Source: Streptomyces pinistramenti (GTDB lineage Bacteria > Actinomycetota > Actinomycetes > Streptomycetales > Streptomycetaceae). From it: a DNA stretch of 64,000 bases. Shown one piece after another: positions 44,376-53,931 of the stretch (position 1 is its first letter; every line of letters starts with the position of its first letter). The stretch is taken from NCBI RefSeq assembly GCF_020564935.1, contig NZ_JAJCXB010000012.1, positions 62,001 through 126,000 of the forward strand, in the 5' to 3' direction. A program made the position numbers and the translations under genes. Under the pieces are notes generated by a model. That model worked only from the letters and a program-made list of their open reading frames with translations. It searched no databases and was not told where the DNA came from.

Positions 44376-45765
44376 GTGCGGACCATAGATACCACCTTTG
44401 ACGTCAGGGTCTGGCAGATCGAGAGGGGCTCCGGGAAGCTGCGCGAGTCCTATGGGGTCCGTTGGTCTGTCGGTGGAAAGCGTCATCGCAAGACGTTCCA
44501 GACTTTCGCACTGGCCGACGGTTTCCGAGCGGAGCTGGTGACCGCGACGCACACCGGAGAGCCGTTCAGCATGTCGACCGGTTTGTCGGAACGACATGAG
44601 CCGAGAGCTTCCTCGGTCGGGTGGTACGACTTCGCCGTCCAGTTCGCGGACGCTCAGTGGCCGCGTGTGTCAGCGAATCACCGGAAGAACACTGCTCGCA
44701 CGTTGATGATCGTCACCACTGCGCTGATGGACCGGGATCCACCGGGCGTCCCTTCTCGGCGGGTCCGTACGGCGCTCAGCGACTGGGCCTTCAACACGGG
44801 CCGCCGCGACGATGCCCCGGAGGACGTAGTCGCGGTACTCGGCTGGGTGCGGCGGCACACTCCGACCATGGACGCCTGGACTGATCCGCTGACCGTCCAG
44901 GACGTGCTGCTGGTACTGGGCACGCTGCTGGACGGGAGACGGGTGGCGGCCTCGTCCGTGAAGCGACATCGGCGGGTTCTGCATCTGGTGATGCGGTATG
45001 CGATCGTTCGCGGGATTCTGCTGTCCGATCCGGTTCCTGAGGGGCGGAACCTCGTTCCGCGGTCTGCTGGTGTGATCGACCGACGCCGTCTGCTGAATGA
45101 GCAGCAAGCGGCGCAGTTGCTCGAGCGGATTCGCGATCGGCCGCGCAGCGGGCAAAGACTGCATGCGTTCTTCGCCACGTTGTACTTCACGGGGCTCCGG
45201 CCGGAAGAAGCTGTCGCGCTGCGTGTCTCAGACCTTGTCGTGCCTGCCTCGGGGGGAGGGGACGTGGGCTGACATCGTGGTACACGCCGCCGAGCCCGAG
45301 ATCGGGCGTACGTGGACCGACAGTGGAACCCGGCACGATCAGCGAGGTCTGAAAGGCAGAGCAGAGAGTGAAACGCGCATAGTGCCGTGCCCTCCGAGCT
45401 TGTCGATTATTTTGCGGGCGCGTATTCAGGAGGCGGGCCTGCTCCCCGACGACCGACTCGTTCCTGGGGAGCACGACGGAGTTCTCGCGGGTTCCGTCCA
45501 CCGCCGCATGTGGGACCACGCCCGCAGTGCATCCTGCCACCGCACGTATACGCATCACTGACAGGACGACGCGTACGACCTTCGGCGCACCCGGCTGACG
45601 ATGTGCCTGAACAACGGCATCCCGCCTGCTCAGGTGGCCGAGTGGGCCGGCACCAGTGTTGCCATGTTGTTCGCCACGTACGCGCAATGCATCAGTGGCC
45701 AGGAGCAAGATCTGCGGCAGCGGCTCGACGAGATGCAGGACGCCTCGGCCACCCTGGCGGCATAG
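44376..45765 (+). pseudogene. Tyrosine integrase 2 of an integrative element, frameshifted
   Basis: The protein matches Streptomyces site-specific integrases over its whole length: the N-terminal DTTFDVRVW strand, the core-binding domain (WYDFAVQFADAQWPRVSANH), the catalytic core (HAFFATLYFTGLRPEEAVAL with the first Arg region) and C-terminal AYDLRRTRLTMCLNNGIPPA followed by AMLFATYAQCISGQ (nucleophile Tyr context). The frame breaks at a G6 tract (45251-45256) and an in-frame TGA occurs at 45559-45561. The usual R-H of the RHxxH box is R-R here. The start is taken as GTG 44376; an in-frame ATG at 44220 is possible. It lies next to the tRNA-Arg att fragment, as expected for a tRNA-targeting element. 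Confidence 0.8.
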
Positions 45766-45785
45766 CCGCGCCGAGGGTGGGTGGG

Positions 45786-46932
45786 TCATCGCTCCCGCCG
45801 GTAGGGATCCGTGTACGGCTCCATGGACTGGCGGACCTCTTCCCGGACCGGGCCATGAGCGGGCCAGGGGCGTAGTAGCGGGCGCGGGCCTTGTCGTGGG
45901 GGACGAGCCAGCCGCGGGCTACGAGCTCCCGGATGTCTCGGATGGCCTGCTGGTCGCTGAGGTCGGCGTCCTGCTGGTAAGACGGTGCGGCGCACCTTCG
46001 CGTCCGAGAACGCGGGCAGCAGGGCGTAGACGACCCGTTCGTCCAGGCCGGCTGCTTCGACGCCTTCGACCAGGCGGGTCCAGGCTCGCGAAATGACGTC
46101 CGAAGCGGCGCTGGGCCTGCTGGGCCTGGCGATGGTGGGCGGTCAGGCAGAACCGGATCCAGAGCCGGGTGTCCCGCTCTGGACTCCAGTGCGGGCCGCC
46201 CACGTCCTCCAGGACCTGGTAGTAGGCGTACGTGTTCTGGCCCCGGCCGAGCCATTCCTCGATGGAGGAGAACTCGGGCGGCATCAGAGCCTCGCGGGAG
46301 AACACCAGGGTGGACAGGGCGCGGGACATGCGCCCGTTGCCGTCCTTCCACGGGTGGATCTTGACGAGGTTGAGGTGGGCCATGGAAGCGCGGACATGGA
46401 CCGGGGCGTCGAGGTCGCCCTCATTGAGCCACTCGGTGAACTCCGCCATCAGAGGGGGACGTCCGCCTGCTCCGGTGCGGTGTAGGCGGGGACCAGAGGG
46501 TCGTTGGGGCTGGTGGCGTAGACAGGTCCGTCGCGCCAGCGGCCGGGGCGCTTGTCGAGGTGGTGGCCCTGGAGCATGAAGTGCAGGCCGTTGAGCAGGC
46601 CGGCGTCGTAGCGGAAGTCGTCTCCGGCGTCGGCGAGGGCCTGGATGTAGGTCATGCCGCGCTGGTAGCCCTCCAGCTCGGCGCGCGTTTTCTCGCCGGT
46701 CTCCAGTGGTTCCTCGCCGGAGATGAGGGCTTCCACATCATCGACTGTCGCGGCGTATCCCTCGATGGTGTTCGATCCGGCTATCGCGCGGGTGGTGAGG
46801 TTGCGGCGCAGCTGGCGGGTCTAGCGGGGTGGCCCGGAGCATGTGCCGCAGGGAGCGGCGCATGCTCTCGATCTCATCGAGGGCCCGCCGGTCGTCGGTG
46901 TTCAGGGCGGCAGTCGCATACAGCACGGCCAT
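45786..46932 (-). pseudogene. Fic-family AMP-transferase-like gene, multiply frameshifted
   Basis: The conceptual protein starts at ATG 46932 (MAVLYATAALNTDD), continues in other frames with RQLRRNLTTRAIAGSNTIEG (Fic N-terminal substrate loop), then ALISGEEPLETGEKTRAELE, the intact Fic motif HPWKDGNGRMSR and a C-terminal winged-helix (DADLSDQQAIRDIRELVARG). Breaks lie near 46795, 46450, 46080, 45975 and 45860. Family members transfer AMP or related groups to target proteins. SNTIEG-type N-termini with a C-terminal wHTH are typical of chromosomal Fic regulators. The catalytic motif is conserved but the frame is lost, so it is probably non-functional. Confidence 0.75.
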
Positions 46933-46951
46933 GACACGATAATTGTGTCAT
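46931..46951 (-). promoter_or_regulatory. Palindromic operator over the Fic gene start
   Basis: ATGACAC and GTGTCAT form perfect 7-bp arms around an AT-rich 7-nt spacer (GATAATT). The palindrome overlaps the start codon of the broken Fic gene, and a TTGACT hexamer lies just upstream of it. Such a site fits autoregulation by the wHTH end of the Fic protein. Confidence 0.55.
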
Positions 46952-47319
46952 CAAGTCAAGTGCGCCTGGACCTGGATCGGCGTCCGCGTTCAGCCGTTCC
47001 TCGCCGTTGGCGGGCTTTCGGTGGCAGACATGCCAACCTCCAGCTCGTCCGGGTCGCCAAGCTGGAGGTTCCGCTGCCGTCGCCGCCGGCAGTGGCAGTG
47101 GCGGTCCCGCGTTCTGGCGCGCCTCGGCATCGGGTTTGCAGAGCATCGTTGCGGGTCAGGGCCGACTCCGGCGCGCCAGGAATCAGAGAGCCGCAGATTC
47201 CCCACCGGGAATCGGATGGGCGGTGGCGCGGTAGCCAGTCAGAACGATTCGAGCCGCGCCTTGCGCCCCCGCGGGGAAGGATTTCCCCGCGCGTGGCAGG
47301 CGCGGGCTGGGCGCATGCA
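46952..47319. other. 368-base stretch without a recognised gene
   Basis: I find no supported gene between the Fic operator and the end of the kinase gene. Frames on both strands are Arg/Pro-rich shadows. The sequence may include degraded C-terminal coding sequence of the kinase, whose frame ends without the usual extracellular sensor region. Confidence 0.4.
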
Positions 47320-48291
47320 TCAGCCCGGCCGGCCTGGCCGTGGAGACCTTGCCCAGGAGCGCACCGGGCGCGCCTCCGGCCCCATCGGGTGCTGGAAGGG
47401 ACGCAGCGGATCGACCTCGGCCCAGGGAGTGAGCGCGTCCGCCGGGTCGCCACGTTCGGGGAGCCAGGGGGCGAGCCGCCGCCAGACCTCGCCAGCGTGG
47501 GACGGGCGATCGTTCGGTGCCTTGGCCAGGAGTTCGAGTACGAGGGCCTCTAAGTCCACTGGGGTGTCGGAGCGTTCGTCGCGCAAGGGGATCGGCGGCT
47601 GGTCCAGGATCAGGCCGGGGAGCATGAGTTCCGAGCGGTGCTCGAAGACGGATTCGCCGGTGAGCATCTTGTGGAGCAGGCAGCCGAGTGCGTACAGGTC
47701 GGTGCGGTGATCCACTGGTTTGCCCAGGATCTGTTCGGGCGCCATGCACTCCAGGCTGCCTGGCCGCTCTCCCGTGGTGGTGAGCTTGGAGGTGCCGGGT
47801 TCGAGGAAGGCTGCGACGCCGAAGTCGAGGACCTTGACCACGCCGTCGGTGCGGATGATGACGTTGCGGCCCTTGAGGTCGCGATGGACCACGTTGCGGG
47901 CGTGCACGGAGCCGAGGACGGAGGCGATCTGCACCCCGACCGAAGCTGCTTCCTCGATGCTCAGCCGTTCCTGTTCGGCGATCCGGTCCTCAAGGTCGAT
48001 GCCGGTCACGTACTGCATGACCAGGAATCGTGTGCCGCGTTCCTCGCCGAGGTCGTAGACGGTGGCGATGCCGGTGTGGTCGAGGCGTGCGGCGGCGCGC
48101 GCCTCGCGTCGGAAGCGTTCGGCGTCGCGGGCTCGCTGTTCCTGTGTCAAGCCAGGGGCCGCGTTCATGGTTTTGAGAGCGACGTCGCGGCCGAGGTGTT
48201 CGTCGTGAGCGAGCCAGACGACTCCCATGCCGCCGGATCCGATCTCCTGCTTGAGTCGGTAGCGCTTGGCGATCACAGGTCCGATGTCCAT
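47320..48291 (-). CDS. Hanks-type Ser/Thr protein kinase, soluble (323 aa)
   Basis: The kinase core is complete: Gly loop IGSGGMGVV (17-25), catalytic Lys in VALK (K40), HRDLKGRN (136-143) with catalytic Asp138, DFG (156-158), a GSLECMAPEQ activation-segment end and a DLYALGC helix. The chosen start MDIGPVIAKRYRL (ATG 48289-48291) precedes the kinase fold directly. An in-frame ATG at 48390 adds 33 low-complexity residues. There is no transmembrane segment and no PASTA domain, unlike PknB; the Pro/Arg-rich end may be degenerate. It is divergent from the helicase-SNF2-methylase operon across a shared promoter region. Kinases accompany some phage-defence systems (PglW in Pgl/BREX type 2), so a signalling role in the island is possible but unproven. 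Confidence 0.85.
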   Translation of the reverse strand: MDIGPVIAKRYRLKQEIGSGGMGVVWLAHDEHLGRDVALKTMNAAPGLTQEQRARDAERFRREARAAARLDHTGIATVYDLGEERGTRFLVMQYVTGIDLEDRIAEQERLSIEEAASVGVQIASVLGSVHARNVVHRDLKGRNVIIRTDGVVKVLDFGVAAFLEPGTSKLTTTGERPGSLECMAPEQILGKPVDHRTDLYALGCLLHKMLTGESVFEHRSELMLPGLILDQPPIPLRDERSDTPVDLEALVLELLAKAPNDRPSHAGEVWRRLAPWLPERGDPADALTPWAEVDPLRPFQHPMGPEARPVRSWARSPRPGRPG

Positions 48292-48428
48292 GAGCGGGGC
48301 GACTCCGTCCGCGTCCGTCTGTGTGCGGCCCTTTGATGGCCAGGCGCGCCCGCCGGCTGGGCGCGTCGGGAGAGAGTGTGGCATGCGCACGAGAATTCGT
48401 GAATGAACCCCCCGATCGCTACTATCTA

Positions 48429-48458
48429 TTGACTGAGTTCACACCGGCATGCTGTTAT
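48429..48458 (+). promoter_or_regulatory. Sigma-70-type promoter of the defence operon
   Basis: TTGACT (48429-48434) and TGTTAT (48453-48458) are separated by 18 bp in an AT-rich island of an otherwise GC-rich gap. A transcript would start near 48465 and give a leader of about 85 nt before GTG 48550. Confidence 0.6.
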
Positions 48459-48549
48459 GTGCGACGTACGATCAAGGGGAGTGTGGCGCACCGCGGCCAG
48501 CAGGTGGCTACCGTTGCTCCGGACCGCCTCGGGAACAAGTGGGGAACAC

Positions 48550-51500
48550 GTGGACGTCTTCAAGGTGCACCAGCGGCTCATCCGGGACTACAAGGAGTAC
48601 ACGTCCGGTTCGGTGGTGATCGACGACAGCCGCATCGACGCCAAGGTGTCGAAGTCGCTCGCCGACGGAGACCAGTGGCCCGATCCCTATCTCTCCCTCA
48701 ACCCCAGCTTCGCGCCCGGCGGTTTGGTCGAGGATCTCGCGCGGCCGGGAGGATTGCTGCATCCGGCGTGTGCGGACATCTTCCGTACGGGTAAGGACGA
48801 GCGGGGCGCCACCGTCCGCCCGATCCACTTCCACCAGCACCAGCTGGAGGCGATCGAGGCGGCTGACTCCCGGGACTCGTATGTCCTGACCACCGGCACC
48901 GGCTCCGGCAAGAGCCTCGGCTACATCGTGCCGATCGTCGACCGGGTGCTGCGCGAGAAGGAGGCCGGCGCCGCGCCCGGCATCAAGGCGATCATCGTCT
49001 ACCCCATGAACGCCCTCGCCAACAGCCAGGAACGGGAGCTGGCGAAGTTTCTCACCGCCGGATACGGCGAGGATAGCGAGCCGGTCTCCTATGCCCGCTA
49101 CACCGGTCAGGAGAGGGAGGACAAGAAGGAAGCCATCCGTGAGTCCAAGCCTGACATCCTGCTCACCAACTACGTGATGCTGGAGCTGATGCTCACCCGG
49201 CCCAAGGAGCGCGAGAAGCTCATCGGGGCGGCCAAGGGGCTGCGCTTCCTCGTCCTCGACGAGTTGCACACCTACCGGGGGCGGCAGGGTGCCGACGTTG
49301 CCATGCTGGTGCGACGCGTACGCGAGGCCTGCCAGTCGCCCGGCCTGCAGTGCGTGGGTACATCCGCGACGATGGCCACCGGGGGCACGCCCGCCGCGCG
49401 CCGCCGTGAGGTCGCTCGCGTCGCCTCGACCCTCTTCGACACGGAGATCTCCCCGGAGCGAGTGGTGGGCGAGACCCTGGTGCGGGCGACCGGGGACGCC
49501 GTGCCCACGCCGTCCGAACTCGCGGCGCGGGTAAGGGAGAACAACCCTCCGGCTGAGTACGGGCGGCTAGCCGCCGATCCGCTGGCCCGCTGGATCGAGA
49601 CCACCTTCGGGCTGGTCGAGAAGAAGGACGAGGACGGCAGTACGCTCTTGGTCCGCGCCGAACCGGTCACCGTGGAGGCCGCCGCTCTGCGCCTGCGCTC
49701 CGAGGCGTTGGGCATCGCGGAGGGCGAGCCCGAGGAGCGTTGGTACGAGGCTTGCGCGGAGGCCATCCGGGCCACCCTTCAGGCGGGAGCGGCCGCCCGC
49801 AGCAAGGAGGGCGACCGTCCGCTGTTCGCCTTCAGGCTGCATCAGTTCCTGTCCAAGGGCGGATCCGTCTACGTCTCCCTGGAGGGAGAGAACGACCGCC
49901 ATATCACCCGCACCTACCAGCAGCGCGTCCCGAACGCCCCCGAGAAACTGCTGCTGCCGCTGTCCTTCTGCCGAGAATGCGGACACGAGTACCTGATGGT
50001 GGCCCGCGATGATCGGGACGACGGCAGCGTCGCCTTCCGCACGCGCGAGGACGAGGACGACGAGCAGGGTTATCTGTACATCTCGGCCGCCAATCCGTGG
50101 CCGGAGCAGGTCGGCGATGCCATCGAGCGGCGGCGCTTCCCCGACAGCTGGCTCACCTTCGACGAGCGCAAGGGCGCCCCGGTGCTCACCGCGAGCCGCA
50201 GGAAGCGGGCGCCGCAGCCGGTGTGGGTGCGCCCGGACGGCACCGGTGGGGGAAAGACGAACGGTGGCATCTACGCGGCGTACCTGCCCGCCCCGTTCCT
50301 CTTCTGCCTGGAGTGCGGTGTCGGGTACGAGCAGGTCAAGGAGCGCGACTTCGCCAAGCTGATGACCCTTGACCAGGAGGGCCGCTCGACCGCCACCTCC
50401 GTCATCAGCGCCTCGATCGTGCGTCACCTCAAGAGTATCCCCGAGGGCGAACTCAAGAAGGACGCACGGAAGTTGCTCACCTTCGTCGACAACCGGCAGG
50501 ACGCGAGCCTGCAGTCGGGGCACTTCAACGACTTCGTCATGGTCACGCAGCTGCGCGGCGCCCTGTACCGGGCGATGGTCGCTGCCGGCGCCAAGGGGCT
50601 GCGCTGGAAGCGGCTCGGCGAAGAAGTGGTGGCGGCGATGGGGCTCTCCCCGCACGAGTACGCGGCCAAGCCCACCGAGATCGAGGAGCTCGCCGAGAGC
50701 ACGCTTGAGGCACTGGCCGCGGTCGCCGAGTACCGCCTCTTCCTCGACCTGGAACGCGGCTGGCGCGTCACCATGCCCAATCTGGAGCAGACCGGGCTGC
50801 TCGGTCTGGAGTACGGGGGGCTTGATGCCATCGCTGGCGACGAGGACCGGTGGAAGGACACCGCGGGCCCGCTGCGTACGGCCTCCCCCGAGGGACGCCA
50901 CCGGCTGTCCAAGGTCCTCATGGATGAACTGCGCCGCCAACGGGCCGTGGACACGCCCTACTTCACCGAGGCCAAGTTCGCCGAGCTCCGCAAGGAGTCG
51001 GCGCGGCTCAACGACGCATGGGGGATCGCCGACACGGAGGCGGCGCCACCTCCGGCCAAGTTCGCCGTGGCGCGGGCCGGGCGCCCCGGCCGCACCGGGC
51101 GCGGCCGCAGCGAGCTGAACCTCACCGGACGCACCGCGTTCGGCCGCCATGTCCGCAAGGACACCACCTTTCCCGGCTGGGGACAGGGACTCTCCCTCGA
51201 CGAGGCCCAAGACGTCATCCGCGACCTGCTCCGGGTCCTGGCGGACGGCGGAGTTCTGACCGAGGTCTCCCAGGGGCGGGGCGAGGAGCCCGGCTATCGG
51301 ATCAACCACACTGTCATCCGCTGGCACGCCCGCGACGACGAACACGGCGCCGTGGACCGCCTGCGCCGCACCTACCGTGACGAGCGCGGCCCCCGCGTCA
51401 ACGCCTTCTTCAAGCGGCTCTACCAAGACATCGCCGCCACCTTCGCCGGTCTGCACGCCGCCGAGCACACGGCCCAGGTCCACCCCGATGTCCGGCAGGA

Positions 51501-53823
51501 GCGCGAGGATCTGTTCGGCGAGGGCACCCGGCTTCCCCTCCTGTACTGCTCGCCGACGATGGAACTCGGCGTCGACATCAAGAGCCTCAACGCGGTCAAC
51601 CTGCGCAACGTGCCGCCGACTCCCGCCAACTACGCACAGCGCTCGGGCCGTGCCGGCCGCAGCGGGCAGCCCGCGCTCGTCACCACGTACTGCGCAACCG
51701 GTAACAGTCACGACCAGTACTACTTCACCCGGCGCGCGCAGATGGTGTCCGGTGCCGTTGCCCCGCCCCGGCTCGACCTGGCCAACGAGGATCTGCTCGC
51801 CTCTCATGTGCACGCGATCTGGCTCGCCGAGACCCGGCTCGATCTCGGCGCCAGCATGGCCAGGCTGATCGAGTCCGACGGCGACAACCCCTCGCTGGAA
51901 CTGGCGCCGTCGGTGGCCGGGGCCATCGACGAACCGGGTGCCCGGCGCCGCGCTCTGGCGCGGGCGCGTACTGTCCTGGACGGCAGTGGCGACCTGCTGC
52001 GTGCCACGTCCTGGTGGCACGAAAAGTGGCTGGAGCAGACGGTCGAGGCCGCGCCGGGCAGCTTCCGCAGGGCCTGCGAGCGCTGGCGGAATCTCTTCAG
52101 GCGGGCTCTCGAAGAGCGCGAGATCCAGCACCGCAACATTCTCAACCGCACCGCCACGGGCCGCTCCAAGGATCAGGCCAAGCGGCGCCGCGCCCAGGCC
52201 GAGAGCCAGCTCGCGCTGCTGCGCAACGAGCAGGGCGGCGAGCGGACCGTGATGTCGGACTTCTTCCCTTACCGCTACTTCGCCTCCGAGGGCTTCCTGC
52301 CGGGCTACTCCTTCCCCCGGCTGCCGCTCGCCGCGTACATCCCGGGCACCGGCCGCACCAGCCGCGGCGGCTACGACGGCGACTATCTGCAGCGCTCCAG
52401 GTTCATCGCGATCCGGGAGTTCGGGCCCGGTGCGCTGATCTACCACGAGGGCAGCCGCTACAAGGTGGACCGGGTGCAACTGCCGCCGGACACCGCGGGT
52501 GAGCTGACCACCGAGAGCGCGAAGGTCTGCGGGCGCTGCGGCTATCTGTCCCCGGAGGAGCAGCGCGAGGACGTTTGCGGGGGCTGCGGTAGCGGCCTCG
52601 GCGATGCGCGGACCGGTCTGCTGCACCTGCACACCGTCTTCACGCACCGCCGCGACCGGATCTCCTCCGACGAGGAGGAGCGTCAGCGCACCGGCTACAA
52701 GGTGGAGATCTCCTACCGCTTCAAGAAACACGAGGACGACCGTGACGGATCACTGCGCGCCATGGCGCAGACCGCGTCCGGCCGCGCCCTCGCCGAGCTG
52801 GCGTATGGCGACAGCGCCACCGTCCGGCTCACAAATCTCGGCTACCGCCGCTCGGTCGCCAAGGGCGAGATCGGCTTCTGGATGGACCCGGTGACGGGCG
52901 AATGGCTCGCGGGCGGCGCGGCCAAGAAGGGTGGCCGGGAGACCCCCCAGGAGCAGGAAGGGCTCGCGGACGCCGAGAAGGCCAACCGCAAGATGCCGGT
53001 GATCCCGTATGTGCAGGACACCCGGAACATCCTCGTCCTCCAGCTGGCCGAGCCAGTCGACCGGGAGACCGCCGTCACCCTCCAGTACGCCCTGGAGCGA
53101 GGCATCGAGGCCGAGTTCCAGCTGGAGGACGCCGAACTCGACACCGAGGAGCTGCCGCCGTACGACGGGCCGCGTGAGCGGCTGCTGTTCATCGAGAGCG
53201 CTGAGGGCGGCGCGGGCGTGCTGCGGCGTCTGCAGGCTGAGCCCGGTGCGCTGGCCAGCGCCGCGCGCAAGGCTCTGGAGATCGCCCACTTCGACCAGCT
53301 GGGGCGTGACCGCGGCGACGAGAAGACCAATGGCGACCCGTGCGAGAAGGGCTGCTACGACTGTCTGCTCTCCTTCGGCAATCAGCGCCACCACCGCGTC
53401 ATTGACCGGCAGTTGGTGCGCGACCTGCTTCAGGCGTTCGCGGACGGCATCGTCGGCGAGTCCACCCCGGGCCGGTCGCGCGACGAGCACGCCGATGCGC
53501 TGCGGCAGGGCGCCGACTCCACCCTGGAGGAGCGCTTCGTCGAATACCTGCGGTCGCACGGCCACCGGCTCCCGGACCACCAGCAGATCAAGGTGCGCGA
53601 GGCGCTGTCCAAGCCGGACTTCGTATACGACACCGGGTTCGGCCCCATCGCGGTCTTCGTCGACGGCCCGCACCACGACCACGACGACATCGTGCTGCGC
53701 GACGAGGAGGCGGAGGAACGGCTGAAGGACTTCGGCTGGGAAGTGATCCGCGTCCGCTACGACGACGACTGGTCCAAGAAGGTCGCCGAGTACCCTCAGG
53801 TGTTCGGCGAACCTCGTCGCTGA
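48550..53823 (+). CDS. DUF1998 DEAD/DEAH helicase with C-terminal Vsr/DUF559-like nuclease domain (1757 aa), defence
   Basis: The start is GTG 48550 (protein begins VDVFKVHQRLIRDY, the normal beginning of this family); the ATG at 48457 adds 31 residues that overlap the promoter and look non-coding. Visible are Walker A GTGSGKS (116-122), DELH (237-240), Cys pairs in FCRECG and FCLECG, helicase motif VI QRSGRAGR (1030-1036), a four-Cys ribbon (VCGRCG...VCGGCG, about 1327-1345) and the DUF1998 signature C1598-x3-C1602-x2-C1605 in CEKGCYDCLLSFGNQ. Residues about 1660-1757 add PDFVYD (D1690), VFVDGPHH (D1705) and FGWEVIRVRY, a pattern of Vsr/DUF559-type PD-(D/E)xK nucleases. Related DUF1998 helicases are DruE (Druantia) and DrmA/DrmB (DISARM). 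First gene of a three-gene operon. Confidence 0.85.
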   Translation: MDVFKVHQRLIRDYKEYTSGSVVIDDSRIDAKVSKSLADGDQWPDPYLSLNPSFAPGGLVEDLARPGGLLHPACADIFRTGKDERGATVRPIHFHQHQLEAIEAADSRDSYVLTTGTGSGKSLGYIVPIVDRVLREKEAGAAPGIKAIIVYPMNALANSQERELAKFLTAGYGEDSEPVSYARYTGQEREDKKEAIRESKPDILLTNYVMLELMLTRPKEREKLIGAAKGLRFLVLDELHTYRGRQGADVAMLVRRVREACQSPGLQCVGTSATMATGGTPAARRREVARVASTLFDTEISPERVVGETLVRATGDAVPTPSELAARVRENNPPAEYGRLAADPLARWIETTFGLVEKKDEDGSTLLVRAEPVTVEAAALRLRSEALGIAEGEPEERWYEACAEAIRATLQAGAAARSKEGDRPLFAFRLHQFLSKGGSVYVSLEGENDRHITRTYQQRVPNAPEKLLLPLSFCRECGHEYLMVARDDRDDGSVAFRTREDEDDEQGYLYISAANPWPEQVGDAIERRRFPDSWLTFDERKGAPVLTASRRKRAPQPVWVRPDGTGGGKTNGGIYAAYLPAPFLFCLECGVGYEQVKERDFAKLMTLDQEGRSTATSVISASIVRHLKSIPEGELKKDARKLLTFVDNRQDASLQSGHFNDFVMVTQLRGALYRAMVAAGAKGLRWKRLGEEVVAAMGLSPHEYAAKPTEIEELAESTLEALAAVAEYRLFLDLERGWRVTMPNLEQTGLLGLEYGGLDAIAGDEDRWKDTAGPLRTASPEGRHRLSKVLMDELRRQRAVDTPYFTEAKFAELRKESARLNDAWGIADTEAAPPPAKFAVARAGRPGRTGRGRSELNLTGRTAFGRHVRKDTTFPGWGQGLSLDEAQDVIRDLLRVLADGGVLTEVSQGRGEEPGYRINHTVIRWHARDDEHGAVDRLRRTYRDERGPRVNAFFKRLYQDIAATFAGLHAAEHTAQVHPDVRQEREDLFGEGTRLPLLYCSPTMELGVDIKSLNAVNLRNVPPTPANYAQRSGRAGRSGQPALVTTYCATGNSHDQYYFTRRAQMVSGAVAPPRLDLANEDLLASHVHAIWLAETRLDLGASMARLIESDGDNPSLELAPSVAGAIDEPGARRRALARARTVLDGSGDLLRATSWWHEKWLEQTVEAAPGSFRRACERWRNLFRRALEEREIQHRNILNRTATGRSKDQAKRRRAQAESQLALLRNEQGGERTVMSDFFPYRYFASEGFLPGYSFPRLPLAAYIPGTGRTSRGGYDGDYLQRSRFIAIREFGPGALIYHEGSRYKVDRVQLPPDTAGELTTESAKVCGRCGYLSPEEQREDVCGGCGSGLGDARTGLLHLHTVFTHRRDRISSDEEERQRTGYKVEISYRFKKHEDDRDGSLRAMAQTASGRALAELAYGDSATVRLTNLGYRRSVAKGEIGFWMDPVTGEWLAGGAAKKGGRETPQEQEGLADAEKANRKMPVIPYVQDTRNILVLQLAEPVDRETAVTLQYALERGIEAEFQLEDAELDTEELPPYDGPRERLLFIESAEGGAGVLRRLQAEPGALASAARKALEIAHFDQLGRDRGDEKTNGDPCEKGCYDCLLSFGNQRHHRVIDRQLVRDLLQAFADGIVGESTPGRSRDEHADALRQGADSTLEERFVEYLRSHGHRLPDHQQIKVREALSKPDFVYDTGFGPIAVFVDGPHHDHDDIVLRDEEAEERLKDFGWEVIRVRYDDDWSKKVAEYPQVFGEPRR

Positions 53824-53849
53824 CCTGCGGTCGGACACCTTGCCAAGGA

Positions 53850-53872
53850 GCGCCGGCCTTCGGGTTCGGCGC
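53850..53872 (+). promoter_or_regulatory. UUCG hairpin in the helicase-drmD intergenic gap
   Basis: GCGCCG and CGGCGC arms enclose a CC-TTCG-GG core, an extra-stable tetraloop hairpin, 28 nt after the helicase stop and 60 nt before the next start. There is no U-run. It may stabilise or attenuate the operon mRNA rather than end it. Confidence 0.45.
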
Positions 53873-53931
53873 CTCTCCACACTCCGTACGAATGTCAAGT
53901 CCGCCCGCCCGTATCCACCCGGAAGGCCCGT

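Noticed and set aside
45786..46932. Sequencing error as the sole cause of the Fic and integrase frameshifts
   Set aside because: Indels cluster in the mobile-element scar, while adjacent long genes with G6/G7 tracts, including a 35-kb frame, are intact. It cannot be excluded for the single G6 indel in the HTH gene.
48457..48549. An N-terminal extension of the helicase from ATG 48457
   Set aside because: That ATG overlaps the proposed -10 element, and the 31 added residues look non-coding. Family members begin at the VDVFKVHQ position.
49567..52731. A 1054-codon minus-strand frame inside the helicase gene
   Set aside because: The plus strand carries all helicase motifs in order. The antisense frame has no recognisable domain.
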